A DNA stretch of 9,240 bases from Bacteroides sp. (GTDB taxonomy: Bacteria > Bacteroidota > Bacteroidia > Bacteroidales > Muribaculaceae): assembly GCA_014801655.1 (NCBI GenBank), contig JAAVDT010000061.1:1-9240 (forward strand), given 5' to 3'. The position numbers and the translations under genes are program-made. The notes beneath the pieces are model-generated. The model did not search any database. It worked only from the letters and a program-made list of their open reading frames with translations, and was not told the origin of the DNA. Position 1 is the first letter of the stretch. The number at the start of each line of letters is the position of its first letter. Below, in pieces: positions 1 through 6,229 of the stretch.

Positions 1-534
1 TTTAAGAAGGTCATCTTCTATTGAACCTCTATACCATACCCTGCGTACTTTGTACAATGGTTTATTCTCTTTCTTTTCGCGGTATCTTATTACCAATATC
101 TCTGGAAATGATTTCAAAGAATCAAGACTAAAATCTGTAGGAACAAGGATTAAGTCATTATCGTTTATACCGGCATACTTCATTGAATCACCATGTACAA
201 CATAGCAATTATACAAAGAGAGTTTTAATGGCTTACCATCTGAATCACAGAAGTTACATTGCTGGATGTCGATAGCTGAGACTTTAGCACATGCTCCAGA
301 TTCTTTACTACCAGCACATGCCACAAAGTAATCCTTTTTGGGTAAGATTATGGTAGCACTGTTGATTATATCCTGCTGCACTTTCTTACGATTACAGTCG
401 GCCGTCTTGTTTGCCCTATAGTAAGTCAATCCAAAATAAATGATGCCCCCGACAGCTAAAAGCGCAGGGAATACAGAGCTATTCAGGAATGAAACAACTC
501 CAGAAGTTATAGTCGTAATCATCATATCAATCAT
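1..534 (-). CDS. Membrane-anchored S24 (LexA/UmuD-like) peptidase-domain protein, 3' end outside window
   Basis: The frame is open from an ATG at 534 to the window edge (178 codons, C-terminus missing). Residues ~21-38 form one hydrophobic helix followed by basic residues (YYRANK...NRKK), which places the rest in the cytoplasm by the positive-inside rule. Residues 113-131 (VHGDSMKYAGINDNDLILV) match the S24 active-site box of LexA, UmuD and CI-type repressors, with S117 as the likely nucleophile. K162 in LYKVRRV matches the position of the general-base Lys; the Ser-Lys spacing is 45, against 37 in LexA and UmuD. There is no N-terminal HTH, so it is not an ordinary phage repressor. Six cysteines are present, including C93-x2-C96. 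The ATG overlaps the end of the upstream gene by 8 nt; in-frame ATGs at 525 and 522 are alternatives. Signal peptidase S26 is a weaker alternative because of the inferred topology. The fold call is fairly firm; the substrate is unknown. Confidence 0.72.
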   Translation of the reverse strand, partial: MIDMMITTITSGVVSFLNSSVFPALLAVGGIIYFGLTYYRANKTADCNRKKVQQDIINSATIILPKKDYFVACAGSKESGACAKVSAIDIQQCNFCDSDGKPLKLSLYNCYVVHGDSMKYAGINDNDLILVPTDFSLDSLKSFPEILVIRYREKKENKPLYKVRRVWYRGSIEDDLLK

Positions 535-964
535 TTATTTTATTTGGAGTAAAAGTTGGCTTAATATCAACAAAGTGGATATGTATATTGTTGGCGAACG
601 ATGAGCATTCCCACTTAATCCATCCCATAATCGGCATGAGTAGATAAAACAGGATGTTCATAGCTGGATATGCATAATACAATACACCTATAATGAAAGG
701 AATTGGAATGATGAAGAAAAGTCGTGCATTTATTCCCACTACTTCACCATCGAAATTCTTACCGGGATTGGCGTTCTTAATGTCAAGGAACATTATCGCA
801 GACTCCCATGCAAACACCAGAAAAATTATGAACACGCTCATCAGCTTCACGAGAACAGGGTCTCCGATATTTTGGAAGCTTACTGTTCCAATAAACAAGG
901 CAATCGTCCACAACACGGCTTGCAATGTTGGAACGACTTTCGTATGTATTGCCTCTGGTGTCAT
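527..964 (-). CDS. Four-helix integral membrane protein of unknown function
   Basis: 145 residues from an ATG at 964. Hydrophobic segments at about 14-30, 37-60, 82-98 and 100-116 suggest four membrane helices, with a short polar loop (residues 61-80) in the middle and a ~28-residue soluble tail. I do not recognise the family. It is the first gene of an operon with the S24-like membrane protein: its TGA (527-529) lies inside the first codons of that gene, so the two are probably translationally coupled and may form a membrane complex. A good promoter lies 25 nt upstream of the start and carries no copy of the GCGAAC-N5-GTTCGC operator, so this pair appears to be regulated apart from the retron cassette. 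That the gene is real is well supported by its hydrophobic pattern, promoter and overlap; function is unknown. Confidence 0.75.
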   Translation of the reverse strand: MTPEAIHTKVVPTLQAVLWTIALFIGTVSFQNIGDPVLVKLMSVFIIFLVFAWESAIMFLDIKNANPGKNFDGEVVGINARLFFIIPIPFIIGVLYYAYPAMNILFYLLMPIMGWIKWECSSFANNIHIHFVDIKPTFTPNKIND

Positions 965-988
965 TTTTAATTAAGTTTTAAGCAAATG

Positions 989-1019
989 CAAAAGTACAAA
1001 ATTTTTCTCGAATTCCAAA
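989..1019 (-). promoter_or_regulatory. Bacteroidetes-type promoter for the membrane protein/S24 operon
   Basis: Reading the minus strand, TTTG (1019-1016), 19 nt, then TACTTTTG (996-989) matches the Bacteroidetes primary sigma consensus of a -33 TTG and a -7 TAnnTTTG. The start codon at 964 is 24 nt past the box, leaving a short leader. Confidence 0.7.
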
Positions 1020-1054
1020 AGAATTTCATTAGGAGATTCAATTAATTTACCGAA

Positions 1055-1503
1055 ATGGTACATATGAAGCAGTCTATGACTCTCATATATGCTCACTTTC
1101 AAGGACGAACGACTAATTTTTCGAGTCTCTGTTTTTTATAGGGCCATATGATTGTATTGTTAGTCACCTCCCATCTAAACCCCTCGAATTCGAGGGATTT
1201 GAAATCCAAGTTGTCGGCCTTGAGCATTGGCAGTCCACGGACTCCGACAGACTCTCCTTCGGTTACAACGCATCCCTTTCCGCTGTCTATGTGGCGAGGG
1301 AGGTCTCCGACAGGATACACGAGGCGACCGGACGCAGGCTTTCCGTCGCATCCGTAAAGAGAGTACTTGATAACGCTTCGCTGTATCAACATATTAGGAA
1401 ATTTATTGAGGGTCGGAAATCCGGTGACCTGAAAAATAATTATAGCCTTACGGAAGAGATTCCGTCTAACTTATTGTTATTCGGTGGCAGAGACTCGGCC
1501 TAA
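1055..1503 (+). pseudogene. Unrecognised plus-strand reading frame, frameshifted or remnant
   Basis: A short frame starts at ATG 1055 (MVHMKQSMTL...) and stops at TAG 1139-1141 after 28 codons. The -1 frame is open from 1117 to TAA 1501-1503 and has no ATG near its beginning; a GTG at 1291 is a possible late start. This second frame has gene-like codon choice (many TCC, GAC, CTC, TTC, AAC) and two likely amphipathic helices in AVYVAREVSDRI and SVKRVLDNASLY. Joined, the two would give a protein of ~149 residues. The switch point is a run of six T followed by A (1132-1138) directly before the stop. I recognise no family. It may be a gene broken by loss of one T, a fragment left by recombination, or a product of -1 frameshifting. 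An antisense frame covers much of the same DNA, so strand choice is only moderately supported. Confidence 0.35.
1181..1196. repeat. Perfect 16-bp palindrome
   Basis: CCCTCGAATTCGAGGG reads the same on both strands. It lies inside the broken plus-strand frame, where it encodes part of PLEFEG. It could be a site for a dimeric protein or chance; nothing nearby explains it. Confidence 0.5.
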
Positions 1504-1569
1504 TTGATTCAAAATTTAACGAACTATTGAGTTTTCACCCACAAAATTAATGGATGCCTTTTGTTTTTC

Positions 1570-1587
1570 AATCCCAAACTGGGGATT
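1570..1587 (+). terminator. Weak hairpin downstream of the plus-strand frame
   Basis: AATCCC and GGGATT pair around a 6-nt loop and are followed by TTA. This is the only hairpin shortly after the plus-strand stop at 1503. With a 6-bp stem and almost no T-run it is a poor intrinsic terminator. The rest of 1504-1732 is AT-rich and shows no gene. Confidence 0.2.
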
Positions 1588-1657
1588 TTACACTGCCGAT
1601 TTCTGAGGATGCAAAATTACCGATTACAGTTGGACAAGAATTTTTTTTGCAAAATTA

Positions 1658-1686
1658 TCATAGATCTGACAATCTTGTATCTATGA
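1658..1686 (-). terminator. Candidate terminator hairpin of the retron operon
   Basis: TCATAGAT (1658-1665) and ATCTATGA (1679-1686) form perfect 8-bp arms around a 13-nt loop, starting 47 nt beyond the HEPN-like stop. On the minus strand the stem is followed by TAATTTTG, a weak T-rich stretch. It is the best candidate for the end of the retron transcript but is not a strong Rho-independent terminator. Confidence 0.35.
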
Positions 1687-1732
1687 AAATAACCATGCCA
1701 TTGCTACATATGATTGTCCCCATATTATTGCA

Positions 1733-2578
1733 TTAATCAATGTGATTACTAACGTGAAGAATGAGTACTTCTAATGCCTTAATTACCTCGTCAAACGGCT
1801 GTCGCCTTTGCCAACATAAGTCAATGTAATGCTTATGCCCAACCGTATCTTTTAGGGTATTGACATAAATATCATTCTTCAATTCGTCCTTGCACAAAGT
1901 AGACCAATCAACAAGGCAATTGGAAAGAAGTGGATAACCCGACTTCAATAGCATTGCATAGTGAGTTTGAAAGAATATTTCATCCGCACTGTGGGCAGAA
2001 CCATGACTATGTGTATTCCTGACTTTTCTGACTTTATCAAGAATATCGTACAAAGGCTTCAATGAATGTTCTTTACTATATGCCCATAATTTTACAGAAT
2101 AGCTAATACTTTCCAACGTGTTACATTTCTCAAGACCAGCCGCTGTAGGATTATATTGCTTGATATAATTACGAATTTGAAATATTGATCCTTTTGTTTG
2201 ATAATACACATTCAAAAGTCTTTCAGCCTGTATTTGAGCGAAGCGACAAAACTCTCCAAAATCAATACGATGTCCTCTAAGACCAAATCGGAAACGGAGC
2301 ATTTCGCGGCAATCTGCCTCAAAACACTCCCGCAAATAATCATTTTTGATCGAAGAATAATCTAATAATATCTTGGATTCATCCAATTTGTAATCAAGAG
2401 CCAGATATTTCTCTATTTTGGTTATGGATGAATTGCAAACTACTGATTCGGAGACGGACTCTTTGGGTAATAATTTACGAAGTTCATCTACAAACCAGCG
2501 ATTTTCCTGCTTGTGGATAATTTCAGAATTCAAAAAGTTAAGTAGCTTCTTTAGATTTTCCTTATTCTGCTCAGCCAT
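1733..2578 (-). CDS. HEPN-like protein, putative retron effector
   Basis: 281 residues from ATG 2578, 1 nt after the RT stop (TGA-T-ATG); an upstream TTG at 2617 is possible but would overlap the RT by 38 nt and is less likely. The protein appears helical. Residues 182-195 (KVRKVRNTHSHGSA) carry R187-x4-H192, the Rx4-6H signature of HEPN ribonucleases, in the usual RN..(S)H setting. A second conserved-looking patch is LRECFEADCREML (82-94). I cannot place it in a named retron effector family from sequence alone. Its tight coupling to the RT and its HEPN motif suggest an RNase toxin held inactive by the RT-msDNA complex and released on infection, the usual logic of retron effectors. That role is inference. 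It could instead be a non-catalytic HEPN-fold partner. The gene itself is well supported. Confidence 0.72.
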   Translation of the reverse strand: MAEQNKENLKKLLNFLNSEIIHKQENRWFVDELRKLLPKESVSESVVCNSSITKIEKYLALDYKLDESKILLDYSSIKNDYLRECFEADCREMLRFRFGLRGHRIDFGEFCRFAQIQAERLLNVYYQTKGSIFQIRNYIKQYNPTAAGLEKCNTLESISYSVKLWAYSKEHSLKPLYDILDKVRKVRNTHSHGSAHSADEIFFQTHYAMLLKSGYPLLSNCLVDWSTLCKDELKNDIYVNTLKDTVGHKHYIDLCWQRRQPFDEVIKALEVLILHVSNHID

Positions 2579-2579
2579 A

Positions 2580-4214
2580 TCAAGAAAGAATTGAAAGATC
2601 GAAGCCAGACTCAACAAGCCGGGTCAACGTATCTTTAGGTTCAACATCTGTCGCTTGAACACAATCAACGTCAAATAAAGAAGGTATAAGCTCACTCAAT
2701 TTATTGACAACATCCTTTAATTCAGGTGTGACTTCGGGTGTTCGGATATATTTTGAAGGGTGATTTTTCGGGAGTTGCCTGTGTATGACGTACAAGTATC
2801 TAACCGCAAGATCTTCCATACGTGGACATCCAAGTTTCATTCTGCCGTAGGCCGTAGTATTATCAATCACTTCAGGCACAGAAAATTGTTGTTTGGTATA
2901 TCTCAGTTTGTAGTCTACTTGACGGCAGAGAGAAATATACAGATTCTTCGGTAATTTGTCAATCGAGATATTCTGACTGACAGATATCATTATTCTCTCT
3001 CCCTTCAGCATAAAATAGGAATAAGGCTTACCTCGCTTTGAGACGGCATATTCAATCTTTACGCCGAGTTGGGTTTCAAAGTCATTGACTGGTGTCGTCT
3101 GTAGGTATTCCCAACTAAGCTCGACATTTTTTTTGTTAGTAGATGTCAATGTCAGACGATTGAACTGCTCTTGAAGTCTGCAATACACTGGGTCAAACTT
3201 ACCTTTGACCATTTTTAGATAACAAAGTTTCCCAGAAAGCACATTCTCAATATTGGGCTCACCCTTATGAATATATCCTTTTTCTGCCTTATATCGCGGA
3301 TAGAATTTGGCAATGGCAGCATTTATTCCATACTTCTCCCAAATATGCAGTAGTGCTCTGAGATCTTTAACATACATTCGACATACATTAATCTTCTCGC
3401 CAACAGACAATCCAGTGACTTCTTGACGCTTACTCCGGTGTTGGAGTCTGGTCTTCCTGGGGTTTATCCTGAAATTCTGCCCAATGACAATACGCTCCAG
3501 TTCATTTCGGAAGGCGCTTCCTTCCTGATATACATTGTGCAAAGAACTGAACGTAATATCATCAGCATATCTGGTATAGTGTAGTCCGAAACGTTTTGCA
3601 AGTCCAGCAAGCCGACGATCAAGGGTGTCACAAATTGCATTTGTCAGAAGAGGCGAGGTTGGTGCTCCCTGAGGCAGTTTATAAGTTTTAACAGGATCTT
3701 TGTCATCTTCGTCATACACCATTTCAATAGCACACAACCCGGCTATTACATTTGCAATCTCCTTGGAGAAACTGAAAGGTGGCATTTGAAGACGTTTCCA
3801 GACTCTTGCCTGGTCGATACTTGGAAAAAAGTCGGAAAGATCTATATTGAATACATAGTTATGATTCAGATGCTTTTTGGCATTGTCTACAATTGAGCGA
3901 CCTTGAGTGAATCCCATAGCATAAGACGATGGCGTATATAGTGTCTTGAATATCTCATTCAGACATAGTTGCATCCATTTCAGATTACCATTCGGAGCGA
4001 AAATAGTTCTTACACCGCCTGATTTTTTAGGAATCTCAAACCTACGATAACGATTTTCACCTAATTTGGGATTACAAAGGCGCATCATTTTCTGCATGGT
4101 GAATGGATAAGCTGCGGAACCAGCTAAGTCTACTTTGATTTCATTCAGCAGATCAAGTAGCTCCATCCGTGTTGTGGTGGAGCGTATTTTTGATACTAAC
4201 AGTTCTTTATCCAT
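2580..4214 (-). CDS. Retron-type reverse transcriptase with C-terminal extension
   Basis: 544 residues from ATG 4214; a TTG at 4226 would add four residues and is less likely. Retrons make a branched msDNA by reverse transcribing the msd part of their own RNA, primed from a 2'-OH guanosine in msr. Both retron hallmarks are present: NAxxH (N111-A-K-K-H115) just before the first catalytic Asp (D125 in FNIDLSDFF), and VTG (266-268). Other RT landmarks are PQGAPTSP (181-188), YADD (216-219) with D218 and D219 catalytic, and a thumb ending near 355 (GKLCYLKMVKGKFD at 328-341). Residues ~360-544 form an extension beyond the usual retron RT length of ~320 residues; I recognise no domain in it. The gene follows a 17-bp a1/a2 RNA and precedes the HEPN-like gene in one operon. 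I do not assign a published retron type. Confidence 0.93.
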   Translation of the reverse strand: MDKELLVSKIRSTTTRMELLDLLNEIKVDLAGSAAYPFTMQKMMRLCNPKLGENRYRRFEIPKKSGGVRTIFAPNGNLKWMQLCLNEIFKTLYTPSSYAMGFTQGRSIVDNAKKHLNHNYVFNIDLSDFFPSIDQARVWKRLQMPPFSFSKEIANVIAGLCAIEMVYDEDDKDPVKTYKLPQGAPTSPLLTNAICDTLDRRLAGLAKRFGLHYTRYADDITFSSLHNVYQEGSAFRNELERIVIGQNFRINPRKTRLQHRSKRQEVTGLSVGEKINVCRMYVKDLRALLHIWEKYGINAAIAKFYPRYKAEKGYIHKGEPNIENVLSGKLCYLKMVKGKFDPVYCRLQEQFNRLTLTSTNKKNVELSWEYLQTTPVNDFETQLGVKIEYAVSKRGKPYSYFMLKGERIMISVSQNISIDKLPKNLYISLCRQVDYKLRYTKQQFSVPEVIDNTTAYGRMKLGCPRMEDLAVRYLYVIHRQLPKNHPSKYIRTPEVTPELKDVVNKLSELIPSLFDVDCVQATDVEPKDTLTRLVESGFDLSILS

Positions 4215-4234
4215 TCTCGTATTCAAAATAAAAA

Positions 4235-4251
4235 GAAGTATTGAGCCAAGG
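4235..4251 (-). repeat. a2 inverted repeat of the retron RNA
   Basis: Partner of a1 (4455-4471); it closes the msr-msd RNA and is followed by an AT-rich leader to the RT start. Confidence 0.85.
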
Positions 4252-4454
4252 CTGTTTTCTTTATGTCCCTAAGTCTGAGTAATTGACTATAATATCATAA
4301 ATCTTATCATCCCAGATTCATGGGCACTTATCTCATCGGATGAGGAGCCACTGCACCGCAAGTAGATGCGATAAGTGCGCAGGAGCCAACAGAACGTTGG
4401 AAATTCCCCGTGGGGAAAGTACCCGACAAATCGTCGGGCAATTTCAAAATGTCC

Positions 4455-4471
4455 CCTTGACTCAATACTTC
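4455..4471 (-). repeat. a1 inverted repeat of the retron RNA
   Basis: This 17-nt segment is complementary to a2 at 4235-4251 apart from one G-U pair (T4460 with G4246). In retrons this stem brings the priming guanosine next to the msd template end. Confidence 0.85.
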
Positions 4472-4494
4472 AATGTTCTCTGTCGATTACTTTA

Positions 4495-4529
4495 CAAAGT
4501 TACACAATAAATGCGAACTCTTTGTTCGC
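4495..4529 (-). promoter_or_regulatory. Retron operon promoter with GCGAAC-N5-GTTCGC operator
   Basis: On the minus strand the palindrome GCGAAC-AAAGA-GTTCGC (4529-4513) is followed after exactly 10 nt by TAACTTTG (4502-4495), a perfect TAnnTTTG -7 box. Transcription should start near 4488-4490, just ahead of a1. The operator covers the expected -33 region, which suggests repression. It starts only 14 nt after the stop codon of the upstream WG-repeat gene. Confidence 0.8.
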
Positions 4530-4543
4530 TGTTCCTTGTTTTA

Positions 4544-5110
4544 TTAGTATCCGAGGAAATCAAAATCTCCATCAAATCCCTCCGGCATATCTCCATACTG
4601 GCCGTCTGTCATGGCATCCCATGTGTCGCGCATATAGTCGGTATCATCATAATCGTCGTAATCACTATCGTAATTGTCGAGAAAGCCCTCATCATCGTTA
4701 TCATCCTCAAGAGACGGATTAAGCGATAGGAAAGTAACATTGTGTTCCTTGTCACCCTTAAAGTATTTTATGGTGGGGTAATCCTTCCCATAGAACTTCC
4801 ATATATTGTATTCCAATGGAAGTAACTCTTCACCGGCCTCGTTAACAATTCCTTGTTCAGCGACTCGACCATCTTTAACCTCGTTCAATTCGCTATCGAA
4901 AACGGCCACTATATTAGGTGACATAGTATCGTTGAAACCTATGACTTTAGCCAGCCCATTCTGGAATCCGTCTATCCATGCATATTTGCCAAATGGTATT
5001 ACAACGTTCCCTTCCTCGTCAATCGCCCCCCATTTGTATTCTTTGTCCTGAACCACTGTGAGGTTGGAGTTGATGGGTAATTTTGTCTGTCGATATTGCT
5101 TATCGTCCAT
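4544..5110 (-). CDS. WG-repeat protein with Asp-rich tail (WG2)
   Basis: 188 residues from ATG 5110. The frame extends upstream to an ATG at 5179, but that stretch would translate the operator and promoter, so 5110 is chosen. WG-type repeats appear at 26-45 (YKWGAIDEEGNVVIPFGKY) and 86-105 (QGIVNEAGEELLPLEYNIW). WG/beta repeats are short beta-rich units usually linked to binding rather than catalysis. The C-terminus from ~135 is extremely acidic (EDDNDD, YDSDYDDYDDTDY), a possible DNA/RNA-mimic or protein-binding tail. The middle matches the C-terminal half of the WG1 protein (GKY-A/P-W-I/V-D, then LPL-x-Y-x-x-IW), so the two are paralogues. It has its own operator-promoter and is followed directly by the retron promoter. 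No enzyme motif is seen. The role, perhaps sensor or accessory of the retron, is inference. Confidence 0.8.
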   Translation of the reverse strand: MDDKQYRQTKLPINSNLTVVQDKEYKWGAIDEEGNVVIPFGKYAWIDGFQNGLAKVIGFNDTMSPNIVAVFDSELNEVKDGRVAEQGIVNEAGEELLPLEYNIWKFYGKDYPTIKYFKGDKEHNVTFLSLNPSLEDDNDDEGFLDNYDSDYDDYDDTDYMRDTWDAMTDGQYGDMPEGFDGDFDFLGY

Positions 5111-5134
5111 ATTGGTTGTTTTATGATTACGATG

Positions 5135-5169
5135 CAAAGTTAGATGCCAAATGCGAACTCTATGTTCGC
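5135..5169 (-). promoter_or_regulatory. WG2 promoter with shared operator
   Basis: On the minus strand GCGAAC-ATAGA-GTTCGC (5169-5153), 10 nt, then TAACTTTG (5142-5135). The first base of the palindrome is the last base of the WYL gene's TAG stop (5171-5169). The region after the box, GCATCGTAATCA, resembles GCATCGAAATCA at the WG1 promoter, pointing to promoter duplication. Confidence 0.8.
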
Positions 5170-6227
5170 TATGTGTCATATAATTTGCTCATTGACTTAA
5201 TCCTTTTTTTAATGGCGCTTATTATATGCCGGGGAGAAAGCACCTTCAAATCCTCTCCATACGAGCATAGTTCACGTATGAGTTCATAATTCTCCATGCA
5301 ATCAATTGAAAATAGCGAGCCTCCGGCAGGGATCTCATACAATTCGCGCAGAGATTTCTCCTTATCTCCCTTGATGCTGATTTGTGAACCGTGTAATGGC
5401 TTGGTATCAACATATGGCGCAGACTTATCGGAGACCCAGAAAATTATTTTATGGATTCCTGCACCTTCATAATAGCTTACGCCAATTATATCTTCATATC
5501 TTTCCGTTAAATCTTCAGGAGCTTCTCGATATTCATATCCCGGTAAAATTACAATGGATATGAGTCTGTCAAGAGCGAAGGTCAAAATGCGTCCAGAGTC
5601 GTCAGCAGATCCTATAAGATACCATCGCCTGTTGTATTCTTTTAATAAATATGGAGATATGATTACCTCTCGTATTTCTGAAGTGTTAAACATCCGATAT
5701 TTCAGTTTTACAACCGCCTTGACTTTGATTGCTGAAAATGCCTCAGCCATAAGAGTTTTGTTCTCAAGCAGGTTTTTAGATATCTGAACAATTGGTCGTT
5801 GTTCTACGAGTCCGAGACGTTTGTTTAAATCATCAAGCCAGCCAAAACCATCAAGGCCATCAAATGATCCAATGGTTGAAAGGGCTGTCGTCAGGATGCC
5901 TTTCTCTTCATCGGAAAGTTTTCCCTTGAAGATAGAGAAAGTCGGATCCGAGTATCTGATACATCTCTTCTTATAGACCCTATCGGTAGCTGCCGAATGA
6001 GCGTCAATCGTATAACGCTCAAATTCTATCGGAATTGGGAAGTTATATTCCAGATATTCAATGTCTTTCTCGACACATCGTTTGCTGACGCCGCCATCTT
6101 TTCCATATTGAGGCAACTCTCGTTCAAGATAGTCGGTCATATCCTGAATGGAATAAGCATGATATCGGTCGGCAAGCATTTTGTCGAGCAACACGATTCG
6201 AGTTAAGGCATTTTTATTTGAGGGCAT
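5169..6227 (-). CDS. WYL-domain transcriptional regulator
   Basis: 352 residues from ATG 6227, 2 nt after the WG1 stop, so the two form an operon. The N-terminus (~1-65) looks like a winged HTH (SIQDMTDYLERELP, SKRCVEKDIEYLE). The WYL domain spans ~165-230, with the signature RRWYLIG (200-206) and LDRL (219-222) carrying the conserved Arg. A WCX-like C-terminal region follows to the end. WYL proteins are dimeric regulators that sense ligands, often nucleic acids or nucleotides, and several (BrxR, CapW) repress phage-defence operons through palindromic operators. Here three copies of one palindrome sit at the three promoters of this cassette, one of them driving this gene, so autorepression plus control of WG2 and the retron is the simplest model. 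Family assignment is firm; repression and operator binding are inferred. Confidence 0.9.
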   Translation of the reverse strand: MPSNKNALTRIVLLDKMLADRYHAYSIQDMTDYLERELPQYGKDGGVSKRCVEKDIEYLEYNFPIPIEFERYTIDAHSAATDRVYKKRCIRYSDPTFSIFKGKLSDEEKGILTTALSTIGSFDGLDGFGWLDDLNKRLGLVEQRPIVQISKNLLENKTLMAEAFSAIKVKAVVKLKYRMFNTSEIREVIISPYLLKEYNRRWYLIGSADDSGRILTFALDRLISIVILPGYEYREAPEDLTERYEDIIGVSYYEGAGIHKIIFWVSDKSAPYVDTKPLHGSQISIKGDKEKSLRELYEIPAGGSLFSIDCMENYELIRELCSYGEDLKVLSPRHIISAIKKRIKSMSKLYDT

Positions 6228-6229
6228 AA

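Larger units (their letters stand above)
4235..4471 (-). ncRNA. Retron ncRNA (msr-msd) upstream of the reverse transcriptase
   Basis: Read on the minus strand, a1 (4471-4455, GAAGTATTGAGTCAAGG) pairs with a2 (4251-4235, CCTTGGCTCAATACTTC) over 17 bp with a single G-U, closing a ~237-nt RNA. After a1 come three short hairpins suited to msr: CCCGAC-GATTT-GTCGGG (4438-4422), TTCCC-CACG-GGGAA (4417-4404, with one further C and G in the loop region), and CCAAC-GTTCT-GTTGG (4400-4386). The first loop contains TTT, a motif often seen in msr loops. Next is a longer stem, GCACTTATC (4378-4370) with GATAAGTGC (4332-4324), extended inward by CATC/GATG, which is the likely core of the msd. The priming G is probably among those at the 3' end of a1 (4456-4453). 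a2 ends 21 nt before the RT start codon, as expected for a retron. The RNA class is firm; exact msDNA ends are not visible. Confidence 0.87.

Noticed and set aside
1099..1392. Minus-strand 97-codon frame opposite the broken plus-strand gene
   Set aside because: The plus-strand frame has better codon choice and more protein-like helices; the minus frame looks like its shadow. Strand is not certain.
1518..1600. Possible insertion-sequence end (TTTTCACCCACAAAATTAATGG region)
   Set aside because: No matching inverted partner, target duplication or transposase gene could be found in the window.
2760..2954. Plus-strand 64-codon frame inside the RT gene
   Set aside because: Antisense shadow of the reverse transcriptase with no motif or promoter.
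5111..5179. Longer N-terminus for WG2 starting at ATG 5179
   Set aside because: These codons cover the operator and promoter box; the start at 5110 leaves a normal leader.
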